A DNA stretch of 64,000 bases, from the NCBI RefSeq assembly GCF_963576545.1, contig NW_026870492.1, forward strand, positions 186,001 through 250,000. Direction: 5' to 3'. The notes under the pieces were generated by a model. The model ran no database searches. It was not told the origin of the DNA and saw nothing but the letters and a program-made list of their open reading frames with translations. The DNA is from Limanda limanda (lineage: Eukaryota; Chordata; Actinopteri; Pleuronectiformes; Pleuronectidae). The position numbers and the translations under genes are program-made. Of the stretch, positions 36,610 to 50,439 are shown piece after piece (the first letter of the stretch is position 1; each line of letters starts with the position of its first letter).

Positions 36610-37416
36610 CTTCCGAAAGTCGGAGAAGCTCAAGGATGGTACCGATCGATGCGCGCTACCCCATTTAGTGGGGGTAGAGCCTACTTGCAAGTCTCTCCGA
36701 CCTTCACAAAAAAAGTTATTCAAGAATATCTCTTTCTCCTATGTGCTTTCATCCCTAACCCTAACCCTAACCCTTCCGAAAGTCGGAGAAGCTCAAGGAT
36801 GGTACCGATCGATGCGCGCAACCCCATTTAGTGGGGGTAGAGCCTACTTGCAAGTCTCTCCGACCTTCACAAAAAAAGTTATTCAAGAATATCTCTTTCT
36901 CCTATGTGCTTTCATCCCTAACCCTAACCCTAACCCTTCCGAAAGTCGGAGAAGCTCAAAGATGGTACCGATCGATGCGCGCTACCCCATTTAGTGGGGG
37001 TAGAGCCTACTTGCAAGTCTCTCCGACCTTCAAAAAAAAAGTTATTCAAGAATATCTCTTTCTCCTATGTGCTTTCATCCCTAACCCTAACCCTAACCCT
37101 TCCGAAAGTCGGAGAAGCTCAAGGATGGTACTGATCGATGCGCGCAACCCCATTTAGTGGGGGTAGAGCCTACTTGCAAGTCTCTCCGACCTTCACAAAA
37201 AAAGTTATTCAAGAATATCTCCTCAGATTTGGGGGAATTTCGTCGGTCGACCTCTTCCGAAGGTCGTACAAGCTCGGGGATGGTACCAATCGATCTGCAG
37301 GACCCAAATTAGTCCAGATGCAACCACTTTCCAAGTCTCTCCGACCTTCACAAAAAAAGTTATTCAAGAATATCTCTTTCTCCTATGTGCTTTCATCCCT
37401 AACCCTAACCCTAACC
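36610..37416 (+). repeat. 807 bp duplication, copy 1 (S S S L)
   Basis: Markers: an A-type head on the second S, CAAAGATGG at the start of the third S (near 36958), CTTCAAAAAAAAAG in its core (near 37031), and CGATCTGCAGG in the L. Confidence 0.83.
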
Positions 37417-38217
37417 CTTCCGAAAGTCGGAGAAGCTCAAGGATGGTACCGATCGATGCGCGCTACCCCATTTAGTGGGGGTAGAGCCTACTTGCAAGTC
37501 TCTCCGACCTTCACAAAAAAAGTTATTCAAGAATATCTCTTTCTCCTATGTGCTTTCATCCCTAACCCTAACCCTAACCCTTCCGAAAGTCGGAGAAGCT
37601 CAAGGATGGTACCGATCGATGCGCGCAACCCCATTTAGTGGGGGTAGAGCCTACTTGCAAGTCTCTCCGACCTTCACAAAAAAAGTTATTCAAGAATATC
37701 TCTTTCTCCTATGTGCTTTCATCCCTAACCCTAACCCTAACCCTTCCGAAAGTCGGAGAAGCTCAAAGATGGTACCGATCGATGCGCGCTACCCCATTTA
37801 GTGGGGGTAGAGCCTACTTGCAAGTCTCTCCGACCTTCAAAAAAAAAGTTATTCAAGAATATCTCTTTCTCCTATGTGCTTTCATCCCTAACCCTAACCC
37901 TTCCGAAAGTCGGAGAAGCTCAAGGATGGTACTGATCGATGCGCGCAACCCCATTTAGTGGGGGTAGAGCCTACTTGCAAGTCTCTCCGACCTTCACAAA
38001 AAAAGTTATTCAAGAATATCTCCTCAGATTTGGGGGAATTTCGTCGGTCGACCTCTTCCGAAGGTCGTACAAGCTCGGGGATGGTACCAATCGATCCGCA
38101 GGACCCAAATTAGTCCAGATGCAACCACTTTCCAAGTCTCTCCGACCTTCACAAAAAAAGTTATTCAAGAATATCTCTTTCTCCTATGTGCTTTCATCCC
38201 TAACCCTAACCCTAACC
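37417..38217 (+). repeat. 807 bp duplication, copy 2 (S S S157 L, 801 bp)
   Basis: The same A-type S, CAAAGATGG (near 37766) and CTTCAAAAAAAAAG (near 37839) follow 807-808 bp downstream. The third S then lost one CCCTAA, shortening the copy to 801 bp, and the L has CGATCCGCAGG. Confidence 0.82.
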
Positions 38218-39336
38218 CTTCCGAAAGTCGGAGAAGCTCAAGGATGGTACCGATCGATGCGCGCTACCCCATTTAGTGGGGGTAGAGCCTACTTGCAAGT
38301 CTCTCCGACCTTCACAAAAAAAGTTATTCAAGAATATCTCCTCAGATTTGGGGGAATTTCGTCGGTCGACCTCTTCCGAAGGTCGTACAAGCTCGGGGAT
38401 GGTACCAATCGATCCGCAGGACCCAAATTAGTCCAGATGCAACCACTTTCCAAGTCTCTCCGACCTTCACAAAAAAAGTTATTCAAGAATATCTCTTTCT
38501 CCTATGTGCTTTCATCCCTAACCCTAACCCTAACCCTTCCGAAAGTCGGAGAAGCTCAAGGATGGTACCGATCGATGTGCGCTACCCCATTTAGTGGGGG
38601 TAGAGCCTACTTGCAAGTCTCTCCGACCTTCACAAAAAAAGTTATTCAAGAATATCTCTTTCTCCTATGTGCTTTCATCCCTAACCCTAACCCTTCCGAA
38701 AGTCGGAGAAGCTCAAGGATGGTACCGATCGATGCGCGCTACCCCATTTAGTGGGGGTAGAGCCTACTTGCAAGTCTCTCCGACCTTCACAAAAAAAGTT
38801 ATTCAAGAATATCTCTTTCTCCTATGTGCTTTCATCCCTAACCCTAACCCTAACCCTTCCGAAAGTCGGAGAAGCTCAAGGATGGTACCGATCGATGCGC
38901 GCTACCCCATTTAGTGGGGGTAGAGCCTACTTGCAAGTCTCTCCGACCTTCACAAAAAAAGTTATTCAAGAATATCTCTTTCTCCTATGTGCTTTCATCC
39001 CTAACCCTAACCCTAACCCTTCCGAAAGTCGGAGAAGCTCAAGGATGGTACTGATCGATGCGCGCAACCCCATTTAGTGGGGGTAGAGCCTACTTGCAAG
39101 TCTCTCCGACCTTCACAAAAAAAGTTATTCAAGAATATCTCCTCAGATTTGGGGGAATTTCGTCGGTCGACCTCTTCCGAAGGTCGTACAAGCTCGGGGA
39201 TGGTACCAATCGATCCGCAGGACCCAAATTAGTCCAGATGCAACCACTTTCCAAGTCTCTCCGACCTTCACAAAAAAAGTTATTCAAGAATATCTCTTTC
39301 TCCTATGTGCTTTCATCCCTAACCCTAACCCTAACC

Positions 39337-42300
39337 CTTCCGAAAGTCGGAGAAGCTCAAGGATGGTACTGATCGATGCGCGCAACCCCATTTAGTGGGG
39401 GTAGAGCCTACTTGCAAGTCTCTACGACCTTCACAAAAAAAGTTATTCAAGAATATCTCCTCAGATTTGGGGGAATTTCGTCGGTCGACCTCTTCCGAAG
39501 GTCGTACAAGCTCGGGGATGGTACCAATCGATCTGCAGGACCCAAATTAGTCCAGATGCAACCACTTTCCAAGTCTCTCCGACCTTCACAAAAAAAGTTA
39601 TTCAAGAATATCTCTTTCTCCTATGTGCTTTCATCCCTAACCCTAACCCTAACCCTTCCGAAAGTCGGAGAAGCTCAAGGATGGTACCGATCGATGCGCG
39701 CTACCCCATTTAGTGGGGGTAGAGCCTACTTGCAAGTCTCTCCGACCTTCACAAAAAAAGTTATTCAAGAATATCTCTTTCTCCTATGTGCTTTCATCCC
39801 TAACCCTAACCCTAACCCTTCCGAAAGTCGAAGAAGCTCAAGGATGGTACCGATCGATGCGCGCAAGCCCATTTAGTGGGGGTAGAGCCTACTTGCAAGT
39901 CTCTCCGACCTTCACAAAAAAAGTTATTCAAGAATATCTCCTCAGATTTGGGGGAATTTCGTCGGTCGACCTCTTCCGAAGGTCGTACAAGCTCGGGGAT
40001 GGTACCAATCGATCTGCAGGACCCAAATTAGTCCAGATGCAACCACTTTCCAAGTCTCTCCGACCTTCACAAAAAAAGTTATTCAAGAATATCTCTTTCT
40101 CCTATGTGCTTTCATCCCTAACCCTAACCCTAACCCTTCCGAAAGTCGGAGAAGCTCAAGGATGGTACCGATCGATGCGCGCTACCCCATTTAGTGGGGG
40201 TAGAGCCTACTTGCAAGTCTCTCCGACCTTCACAAAAAAAGTTATTCAAGAATATCTCTTTCTCCTATGTGCTTTCATCCCTAACCCTAACCCTAACCCT
40301 TCCGAAAGTCGGAGAAGCTCAAGGATGGTACCGATCGATGCGCGCTACCCCATTTAGTGGGGGTAGAGCCTACTTGCAAGTCTCTCCGACCTTCACAAAA
40401 AAAGTTATTCAAGAATATCTCTTTCTCCTATGTGCTTTCATCCCTAACCCTAACCCTAACCCTTCCGAAAGTCGGAGAAGCTCAAGGATGGTACCGATCG
40501 ATGCGCGCTACCCCATTTAGTGGGGGTAGAGCCTACTTGCAAGTCTCTCCGACCTTCACAAAAAAAGTTATTCAAGAATATCTCTTTCTCCTATGTGCTT
40601 TCATCCCTAACCCTAACCCTAACCCTTCCGAAAGTCGGAGAAGCTCAAGGATGGTACTGATCGATGCGCGCAACCCCATTTAGTGGGGGTAGAGCCTACT
40701 TGCAAGTCTCTCCGACCTTCACAAAAAAAGTTATTCAAGAATATCTCCTCAGATTTGGGGGAATTTCGTCGGTCGACCTCTTCCGAAGGTCGTACAAGCT
40801 CGGGGATGGTACCAATCGATCTGCAGGACCCAAATTAGTCCAGATGCAACCACTTTCCAAGTCTCTCCGACCTTCACAAAAAAAGTTATTCAAGAATATC
40901 TCTTTCTCCTATGTGCTTTCATCCCTAACCCTAACCCTAACCCTTCCGAAAGTCGGAGAAGCTCAAGGATGGTACCGATCGATGCGCGCTACCCCATTTA
41001 GTGGGGGTAGAGCCTACTTGCAAGTCTCTCCGACCTTCACAAAAAAAGTTATTCAAGAATATCTCTTTCTCCTATGTGCTTTCATCCCTAACCCTAACCC
41101 TAACCCTTCCGAAAGTCGGAGAAGCTCAAGGATGGTACTGATCGATGCGCGCAACCCCATTTAGTGGGGGTAGAGCCTACTTGCAAGTCTCTCCGACCTT
41201 CACAAAAAAAGTTATTCAAGAATATCTCCTCAGATTTGGGGGAATTTCGTCGGTCGACCTCTTCCGAAGGTCGTACAAGCTCAAGGATGGTACCAATCGA
41301 TCCGCAGGACCCAAATTAGTCCAGATGCAACCACTTTCCAAGTCTCTCCGACCTTCACAAAAAAAGTTATTCAAGAATATCTCTTTCTCCTATGTGCTTT
41401 CATCCCTAACCCTAACCCTAACCCTTCCGAAAGTCGGAGAAGCTCAAGGATGGTACTGATCGATGCGCGCAACCCCATTTAGTGGGGGTAGAGCCTACTT
41501 GCAAGTCTCTCCGACCTTCACAAAAAAAGTTATTCAAGAATATCTCCTCAGATTTGGGGGAATTTCGTCGGTCGACCTCTTCCGAAGGTCGTACAAGCTC
41601 GGGGATGGTACCAATCGATCTGCAGGACCCAAATTAGTCCAGATGCAACCACTTTCCAAGTCTCTCCGACCTTCACAAAAAAAGTTATTCAAGAATATCT
41701 CTTTCTCCTATGTGCTTTCATCCCTAACCCTAACCCTAACCCTTCCGAAAGTCGGAGAAGCTCAAGGATGGTACCGATCGATGCGCGCTACCCCATTTAG
41801 TGGGGGTAGAGCCTACTTGCAAGTCTCTCCGACCTTCACAAAAAAAGTTATTCAAGAATATCTCTTTCTCCTATGTGCTTTCATCCCTAACCCTAACCCT
41901 AACCCTTCCGAAAGTCGAAGAAGCTCAAGGATGGTACCGATCGATGCGCGCAACCCCATTTAGTGGGGGTAGAGCCTACTTGCAAGTCTCTCCGACCTTC
42001 ACAAAAAAAGTTATTCAAGAATATCTCCTCAGATTTGGGGGAATTTCGTCGGTCGACCTCTTCCGAAGGTCGTACAAGCTCGGGGATGGTACCAATCGAT
42101 CCGCAGGACCCAAATTAGTCCAGATGCAACCACTTTCCAAGTCTCTCCGACCTTCACAAAAAAAGTTATTCAAGAATATCTCTTTCTCCTATGTGCTTTC
42201 ATCCCTAACCCTAACCCTAACCCTTCCGAAAGTCGGATAAGCTCAAGGATGGTACCGATCGATGCGCGCTACCCCATTTAGTGGGGGTAGAGCCTACTTG

Positions 42301-42711
42301 CAAGTCTCTCCGACCTTCACAAAAAAAGTTATTCAAGAATATCTCTTTCTCCTATGTGCTTTCATCCCTAACCCTAACCCTAACCCTTCCGAAAGTCGGA
42401 GAAGCTCAAGGATGGTACCGATCGATGCGCGCTACCCCATTTAGTGGGGGTAGAGCCTACTTGCAAGTCTCTCCGACCTTCACAAAAAAAGTTATTCAAG
42501 AATATCTCTTTCTCCTATGTGCTTTCATCCCTAACCCTAACCCTAACCCTTCCGAAAGTCGGAGAAGCTCAAGGATGGTACCGATCGATGCGCGCTACCC
42601 CATTTAGTGGGGGTAGAGCCTACTTGCAAGTCTCTCCGACCTTCACAAAAAAAGTTATTCAAGAATATCTCTTTCTCCTATGTGCTTTCATCCCTAACCC
42701 TAACCCTAACC
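39337..42711 (+). repeat. Start of the regular domain: two 1288 bp modules
   Basis: Order: [L S L S S S] L S L [L S L S S S]; modules at 39337-40624 and 41424-42711. The first L of each module carries CGATCTGCAGG, and the second L begins GTCGAAGAAGC (near 39827 and 41914), a marker not seen left of this point. Singletons are TCTCTACGACC near 39420, GCGCAAGCCC near 39861, CTCAAGGATGG in a B monomer near 41281, and GTCGGATAAGC near 42233. Confidence 0.85.
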
Positions 42712-45700
42712 CTTCCGAAAGTCGGAGAAGCTCAAGGATGGTACTGATCGATGCGCGCAACCCCATTTAGTGGGGGTAGAGCCTACTTGCAAGTCTCTCC
42801 GACCTTCACAAAAAAAGTTATTCAAGAATATCTCCTCAGATTTGGGGGAATTTCGTCGGTCGACCTCTTCCGAAGGTCGTACAAGCTCGGGGATGGTACC
42901 AATCGATCCGCAGGACCCAAATTAGTCCAGATGCAACCACTTTCCAAGTCTCTCCGACCTTCACAAAAAAATTTATTCAAGAATATCTCTTTCTCCTATG
43001 TGCTTTCATCCCTAACCCTAACCCTAACCCTTCCGAAAGTCGGAGAAGCTCAAGGATGGTACTGATCGATGCGCGCAACCCCATTTAGTGGGGGTAGAGC
43101 CTACTTGCAAGTCTCTCCGACCTTCACAAAAAAAGTTATTCAAGAATATCTCCTCAGATTTGGGGGAATTTCGTCGGTCGACCTCTTCCGAAGGTCGTAC
43201 AAGCTCGGGGATGGTACCAATCGATCTGCAGGACCCAAATTAGTCCAGATGCAACCACTTTCCAAGTCTCTCCGACCTTCACAAAAAAAGTTATTCAAGA
43301 ATATCTCTTTCTCCTATGTGCTTTCATCCCTAACCCTAACCCTAACCCTTCCGAAAGTCGGAGAAGCTCAAGGATGGTACCGATCGATGCGCGCTACCCC
43401 ATTTAGTGGGGGTAGAGCCTACTTGCAAGTCTCTCCGACCTTCACAAAAAAAGTTATTCAAGAATATCTCTTTCTCCTATGTGCTTTCATCCCTAACCCT
43501 AACCCTAACCCTTCCGAAAGTCGGAGAAGCTCAAGAATGGTACCGATCGATGCGCGCAACCCCATTTAGTGGGGGTAGAGCCTACTTGCAAGTCTCTCCG
43601 ACCTTCACAAAAAAAGTTATTCAAGAATATCTCCTCAGATTTGGGGGAATTTCGTCGGTCGACCTCTTCCGAAGGTCGTACAAGCTCGGGGATGGTACCA
43701 ATCGATCCGCAGGACCCAAATTAGTCCAGATGCAACCACTTTCCAAGTCTCTCCGACCTTCACAAAAAACGTTATTCAAGAATATCTCTTTCTCCTATGT
43801 GCTTTCATCCCTAACCCTAACCCTAACCCTTCCGAAAGTCGGAGAAGCTCAAGGATGGTACCGATCGATGCGCGCTACCCCATTTAGTGGGGGTAGAGCC
43901 TACTTGCGAGTCTCTCCGACCTTCACAAAAAAAGTTATTCAAGAATATCTCTTTCTCCTATGTGCTTTCATCCCTAACCCTAACCCTAACCCTTCCGAAA
44001 GTCGGAGAAGCTCAAGGATGGTACCGATCGATGCGCGCTACCCCATTTAGTGGGGGTAGAGCCTACTTGCAAGTCTCTCCGACCTTCACAAAAAAAGTTA
44101 TTCAAGAATATCTCTTTCTCCTATGTGCTTTCATCCCTAACCCTAACCCTAACCCTTCCGAAAGTCGGAGAAGCTCAAGGATGGTACCGATCGATGCGCG
44201 CTACCCCATTTAGTGGGGGTAGAGCCTACTTGCAAGTCTCTCCGACCTTCACAAAAAAAGTTATTCAAGAATATCTCTTTCTCCTATGTGCTTTCATCCC
44301 TAACCCTAACCCTAACCCTTCCGAAAGTCGGAGAAGCTCAAGGATGGTACTGATCGATGCGCGCAACCCCATTTAGTGGGGGTAGAGCCTACTTGCAAGT
44401 CTCTCCGACCTTCACAAAAAAAGTTATTCAAGAATATCTCCTCAGATTTGGGGGAATTTCGTCGGTCGACCTCTTCCGAAGGTCGTACAAGCTCGGGGAT
44501 GGTACCAATCGATCCGCAGGACCCAAATTAGTCCAGATGCAACCACTTTCCAAGTCTCTCCGACCTTCACAAAAAAAGTTATTCAAGAATATCTCTTTCT
44601 CCTATGTGCTTTCATCCCTAACCCTAACCCTAACCCTTCCGAAAGTCGGAGAAGCTCAAGGATGGTACTGATCGATGCGCGCAACCCCATTTAGTGGGGG
44701 TAGAGCCTACTTGCAAGTCTCTCCGACCTTCACAAAAAAAGTTATTCAAGAATATCTCCTCAGATTTGGGGGAATTTCGTCGGTCGACCTCTTCCGAAGG
44801 TCGTACAAGCTCGGGGATGGTACCAATCGATCTGCAGGACCCAAATTAGTCCAGATGCAACCACTTTCCAAGTCTCTCCGACCTTCACAAAAAAAGTTAT
44901 TCAAGAATATCTCTTTCTCCTATGTGCTTTCATCCCTAACCCTAACCCTAACCCTTCCGAAAGTCGGAGAAGCTCAAGGATGGTACCGATCGATGCGCGC
45001 TACCCCATTTAGTGGGGGTAGAGCCTACTTGCAAGTCTCTCCGACCTTCACAAAAAAAGTTATTCAAGAATATCTCTTTCTCCTATGTGCTTTCATCCCT
45101 AACCCTAACCCTAACCCTTCCGAAAGTCGAAGAAGCTCAAGGATGGTACCGATCGATGCGCGCAACCCCATTTAGTGGGGGTAGAGCCTACTTGCAAGTC
45201 TCTCCGACCTTCACAAAAAAAGTTATTCAAGAATATCTCCTCAGATTTGGGGGAATTTCGTCGGTCGACCTCTTCCGAAGGTCGTACAAGCTCGGGGATG
45301 GTACCAATCGATCCGCAGGACCCAAATTAGTCCAGATGCAACCACTTTCCAAGTCTCTCCGACCTTCACAAAAAAAGTTATTCAAGAATATCTCTTTCTC
45401 CTATGTGCTTTCATCCCTAACCCTAACCCTAACCCTTCCGAAAGTCGGAGAAGCTCAAGGATGGTACCGATCGATGCGCGCTACCCCATTTAGTGGGGGT
45501 AGAGCCTACTTGCAAGTCTCTCCGACCTTCACAAAAAAAGTTATTCAAGAAAATCCCTTTCTCCTATGTGCTTTCATCCCTAACCCTAACCCTAACCCTT
45601 CCGAAAGTCGGAGAAGCTCAAGGATGGTACCGATCGATGCGCGCTACCCCATTTAGTGGGGGTAGAGCCTACTTGCAAGTCTCTCCGACCTTCACAAAAA

Positions 45701-48700
45701 AAGTTATTCAAGAATATCTCTTTCTCCTATGTGCTTTCATCCCTAACCCTAACCCTAACCCTTCCGAAAGTCGGAGAAGCTCAAGGATGGTACCGATCGA
45801 TGCGCGCTACCCCATTTAGTGGGGGTAGAGCCTACTTGCAAGTCTCTCCGACCTTCACAAAAAAAGTTATTCAAGAATATCTCTTTCTCCTATGTGCTTT
45901 CATCCCTAACCCTAACCCTAACCCTTCCGAAAGTCGGAGAAGCTCAAGGATGGTACTGATCGATGCGCGCAACCCCATTTAGTGGGGGTAGAGCCTACTT
46001 GCAAGTCTCTCCGACCTTCACAAAAAAAGTTATTCAAGAATATCTCCTCAGATTTGGGGGAATTTCGTCGGTCGACCTCTTCCGAAGGTCGTACAAGCTC
46101 GGGGATGGTACCAATCGATCTGCAGGACCCAAATTAGTCCAGATGCAACCACTTTCCAAGTCTCTCCGACCTTCACAAAAAAAGTTATTCAAGAATATCT
46201 CTTTCTCCTATGTGCTTTCATCCCTAACCCTAACCCTAACCCTTCCGAAAGTCGGAGAAGCTCAAGGATGGTACCGATCGATGCGCGCTACCCCATTTAG
46301 TGGGGGTAGAGCCTACTTGCAAGTCTCTCCGACCTTCACAAAAAAAGTTATTCAAGAATATCTCTTTCTCCTATGTGCTTTCATCCCTAACCCTAACCCT
46401 AACCCTTCCGAAAGTCGAAGAAGCTCAAGGATGGTACCGATCGATGCGCGCAACCCCATTTAGTGGGGGTAGAGCCTACTTGCAAGTCTCTCCGACCTTC
46501 ACAAAAAAAGTTATTCAAGAATATCTCCTCAGATTTGGGGGAATTTCGTCGGTCGACCTCTTCCGAAGGTCGTACAAGCTCGGGGATGGTACCAATCGAT
46601 CCGCAGGACCCAAATTAGTCCAGATGCAACCACTTTCCAAGTCTCTCCGACCTTCACAAAAAAAGTTATTCAAGAATATCTCTTTCTCCTATGTGCTTTC
46701 ATCCCTAACCCTAACCCTAACCCTTCCGAAAGTCGGAGAAGCTCAAGGATGGTACCGATCGATGCGCGCTACCCCATTTAGTGGGGGTAGAGCCTACTTG
46801 CAAGTCTCTCCGACCTTCACAAAAAAAGTTATTCAAGAATATCTCTTTCTCCTATGTGCTTTCATCCCTAACCCTAACCCTAACCCTTCCGAAAGTCGGA
46901 GAAGCTCAAGGATGGTACCGATCGATGCGCGCTACCCCATTTAGTGGGGGTAGAGCCTACTTGCAAGTCTCTCCGACCTTCACAAAAAAAGTTATTCAAG
47001 AATATCTCTTTCTCCTATGTGCTTTCATCCCTAACCCTAACCCTAACCCTTCCGAAAGTCGGAGAAGCTCAAGGATGGTACCGATCGATGCGCGCTACCC
47101 CATTTAGTGGGGGTAGAGCCTACTTGCAAGTCTCTCCGACCTTCACAAAAAAAGTTATTCAAGAATATCTCTTTCTCCTATGTGCTTTCATCCCTAACCC
47201 TAACCCTAACCCTTCCGAAAGTCGGAGAAGCTCAAGGATGGTACTGATCGATGCGCGCAACCCCATTTAGTGGGGGTAGAGCCTACTTGCAAGTCTCTCC
47301 GACCTTCACAAAAAAAGTTATTCAAGAATATCTCCTCAGATTTGGGGGAATTTCGTCGGTCGACCTCTTCCGAAGGTCGTACAAGCTCGGGGATGGTACC
47401 AATCGATCCGCAGGACCCAAATTAGTCCAGATGCAACCACTTTCCAAGTCTCTCCGACCTTCACAAAAAAAGTTATTCAAGAATATCTCTTTCTCCTATG
47501 TGCTTTCATCCCTAACCCTAACCCTAACCCTTCCGAAAGTCGGAGAAGCTCAAGGATGGTACCGATCGATGCGCGCTACCCCATTTAGTGGGGGTAGAGC
47601 CTACTTGCAAGTCTCTCCGACCTTCACAAAAAAAGTTATTCAAGAATATCTCTTTCTCCTATGTGCTTTCATCCCTAACCCTAACCCTAACCCTTCCGAA
47701 AGTCGGAGAAGCTCAAGGATGGTACCGATCGATGCGCGCTACCCCATTTAGTGGGGGTAGAGCCTACTTGCAAGTCTCTCCGACCTTCACAAAAAAAGTT
47801 ATTCAAGAATATCTCTTTCTCCTATGTGCTTTCATCCCTAACCCTAACCCTAACCCTTCCGAAAGTCGGAGAAGCTCAAGGATGGTACCGATCGATGCGC
47901 GCTACCCCATTTAGTGGGGGTAGAGCCTACTTGCAAGTCTCTCCGACCTTCACAAAAAAAGTTATTCAAGAATATCTCTTTCTCCTATGTGCTTTCATCC
48001 CTAACCCTAACCCTAACCCTTCCGAAAGTCGGAGAAGCTCAAGGATGGTACTGATCGATGCGCGCAACCCCATTTAGTGGGGGTAGAGCCTACTTGCAAG
48101 TCTCTCCGACCTTCACAAAAAAAGTTATTCAAGAATATCTCCTCAGATTTGGGGGAATTTCGTCGGTCGACCTCTTCCGAAGGTCGTACAAGCTCGGGGA
48201 TGGTACCAATCGATCTGCAGGACCCAAATTAGTCCAGATGCAACCACTTTCCAAGTCTCTCCGACCTTCACAAAAAAAGTTATTCAAGAATATCTCTTTC
48301 TCCTATGTGCTTTCATCCCTAACCCTAACCCTAACCCTTCCGAAAGTCGGAGAAGCTCAAGGATGGTACCGATCGATGCGCGCTACCCCATTTAGTGGGG
48401 GTAGAGCCTACTTGCAAGTCTCTCCGACCTTCACAAAAAAAGTTATTCAAGAATATCTCTTTCTCCTATGTGCTTTCATCCCTAACCCTAACCCTAACCC
48501 TTCCGAAAGTCGAAGAAGCTCAAGGATGGTACCGATCGATGCGCGCAACCCCATTTAGTGGGGGTAGAGCCTACTTGCAAGTCTCTCCGACCTTCACAAA
48601 AAAAGTTATTCAAGAATATCTCCTCAGATTTGGGGGAATTTCGTCGGTCGACCTCTTCCGAAGGTCGTACAAGCTCGGGGATGGTACCAATCGATCCGCA

Positions 48701-50439
48701 GGACCCAAATTAGTCCAGATGCAACCACTTTCCAAGTCTCTCCGACCTTCACAAAAAAAGTTATTCAAGAATATCTCTTTCTCCTATGTGCTTTCATCCC
48801 TAACCCTAACCCTAACCCTTCCGAAAGTCGGAGAAGCTCAAGGATGGTACCGATCGATGCGCGCTACCCCATTTAGTGGGGGTAGAGCCTACTTGCAAGT
48901 CTCTCCGACCTTCACAAAAAAAGTTATTCAAGAATATCTCTTTCTCCTATGTGCTTTCATCCCTAACCCTAACCCTAACCCTTCCGAAAGTCGGAGAAGC
49001 TCAAGGATGGTACCGATCGATGCGCGCTACCCCATTTAGTGGGGGTAGAGCCTACTTGCAAGTCTCTCCGACCTTCACAAAAAAAGTTATTCAAGAATAT
49101 CTCTTTCTCCTATGTGCTTTCATCCCTAACCCTAACCCTAACCCTTCCGAAAGTCGGAGAAGCTCAAGGATGGTACCGATCGATGCGCGCTACCCCATTT
49201 AGTGGGGGTAGAGCCTACTTGCAAGTCTCTCCGACCTTCACAAAAAAAGTTATTCAAGAATATCTCTTTCTCCTATGTGCTTTCATCCCTAACCCTAACC
49301 CTAACCCTTCCAAAAGTCGGAGAAGCTCAAGGATGGTACTGATCGATGCGCGCAACCCCATTTAGTGGGGGTAGAGCCTACTTGCAAGTCTCTCCGACCT
49401 TCACAAAAAAAGTTATTCAAGAATATCTCCTCAGATTTGGGGGAATTTCGTTGGTCGACCTCTTCCGAAGGTCGTACAAGCTCGGGGATGGTACCAATCG
49501 ATCCGCAGGACCCAAATTAGTCCAGATGCAACCACTTTCCAAGTCTCTCCGACCTTCACAAAAAAAGTTATTCAAGAATATCTCTTTCTCCTATGTGCTT
49601 TCATCCCTAACCCTAACCCTAACCCTTCCGAAAGTCGGAGAAGCTCAAGGATGGTACCGATCGATGCGCGCTACCCCATTTAGTGGGGGTAGAGCCTACT
49701 TGCAAGTCTCTCCGACCTTCACAAAAAAAGTTATTCAAGAATATCTCTTTCTCCTATGTGCTTTCATCCCTAACCCTAACCCTAACCCTTCCGAAAGTCG
49801 GAGAAGCTCAAGGATGGTACCGATCGATGCGCGCTACCCCATTTAGTGGGGGTAGAGCCTACTTGCAAGTCTCTCCGACCTTCACAAAAAAAGTTATTCA
49901 AGAATATCTCTTTCTCCTATGTGCTTTCATCCCTAACCCTAACCCTAACCCTTCCGAAAGTCGGAGAAGCTCAAGGATGGTACCGATCGATGCGCGCTAC
50001 CCCATTTAGTGGGGGTAGAGCCTACTTGCAAGTCTCTCCGACCTTCACAAAAAAAGTTATTCAAGAATATCTCTTTCTCCTATGTGCTTTCATCCCTAAC
50101 CCTAACCCTAACCCTTCCGAAAGTCGGAGAAGCTCAAGGATGGTACCGATCGATGCGCGCTACCCCATTTAGTGGGGGTAGAGCCTACTTGCAAGTCTCT
50201 CCGACCTTCACAAAAAAAGTTATTCAAGAATATCTCTTTCTCCTATGTGCTTTCATCCCTAACCCTAACCCTAACCCTTCCGAAAGTCGGAGAAGCTCAA
50301 GGATGGTACCGATCGATGCGCGCTACCCCATTTAGTGGGGGTAGAGCCTACTTGCAAGTCTCTCCGACCTTCACAAAAAAAGTTATTCAAGAATATCTCT
50401 TTCTCCTATGTGCTTTCATCCCTAACCCTAACCCTAACC
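42712..50439 (+). repeat. Large HOR block 1 (7728 bp)
   Basis: Order: L [LSLSSS] L [LSLSSS] [LSLSSS] LSSS [LSLSSS] LSSSSS. The opening L has AAAAAATTTATTC near 42964. The first module carries CAAGAATGG (near 43533) and AAAAAACGTTATTC (near 43765). These three markers together open each large block at 42712, 50440, 56393 and 62841. AAAATCCC near 45550 recurs near 52152. Confidence 0.85.

Larger units (their letters stand above)
34861..39336 (+). repeat. Mixed block between the 2075 bp and 1288 bp HORs
   Basis: Order: L312 L S157 S S L L S S S L S S S157 L L S157 S S L. It holds four of the last five S157 units of the window; only one further two-copy tract occurs to the right (53469). It also holds the only two S units with A-type heads (36773 and 37580) and the last L with a T-type head (unit 38218). 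Confidence 0.82.

Noticed and set aside
49440..49470. CENP-B box in B monomers with TTTCGTTGG
   Set aside because: The first half resembles the box, but the required A and the CGGG part are absent (GTCGACC follows), and most B monomers have CGTCGG instead.
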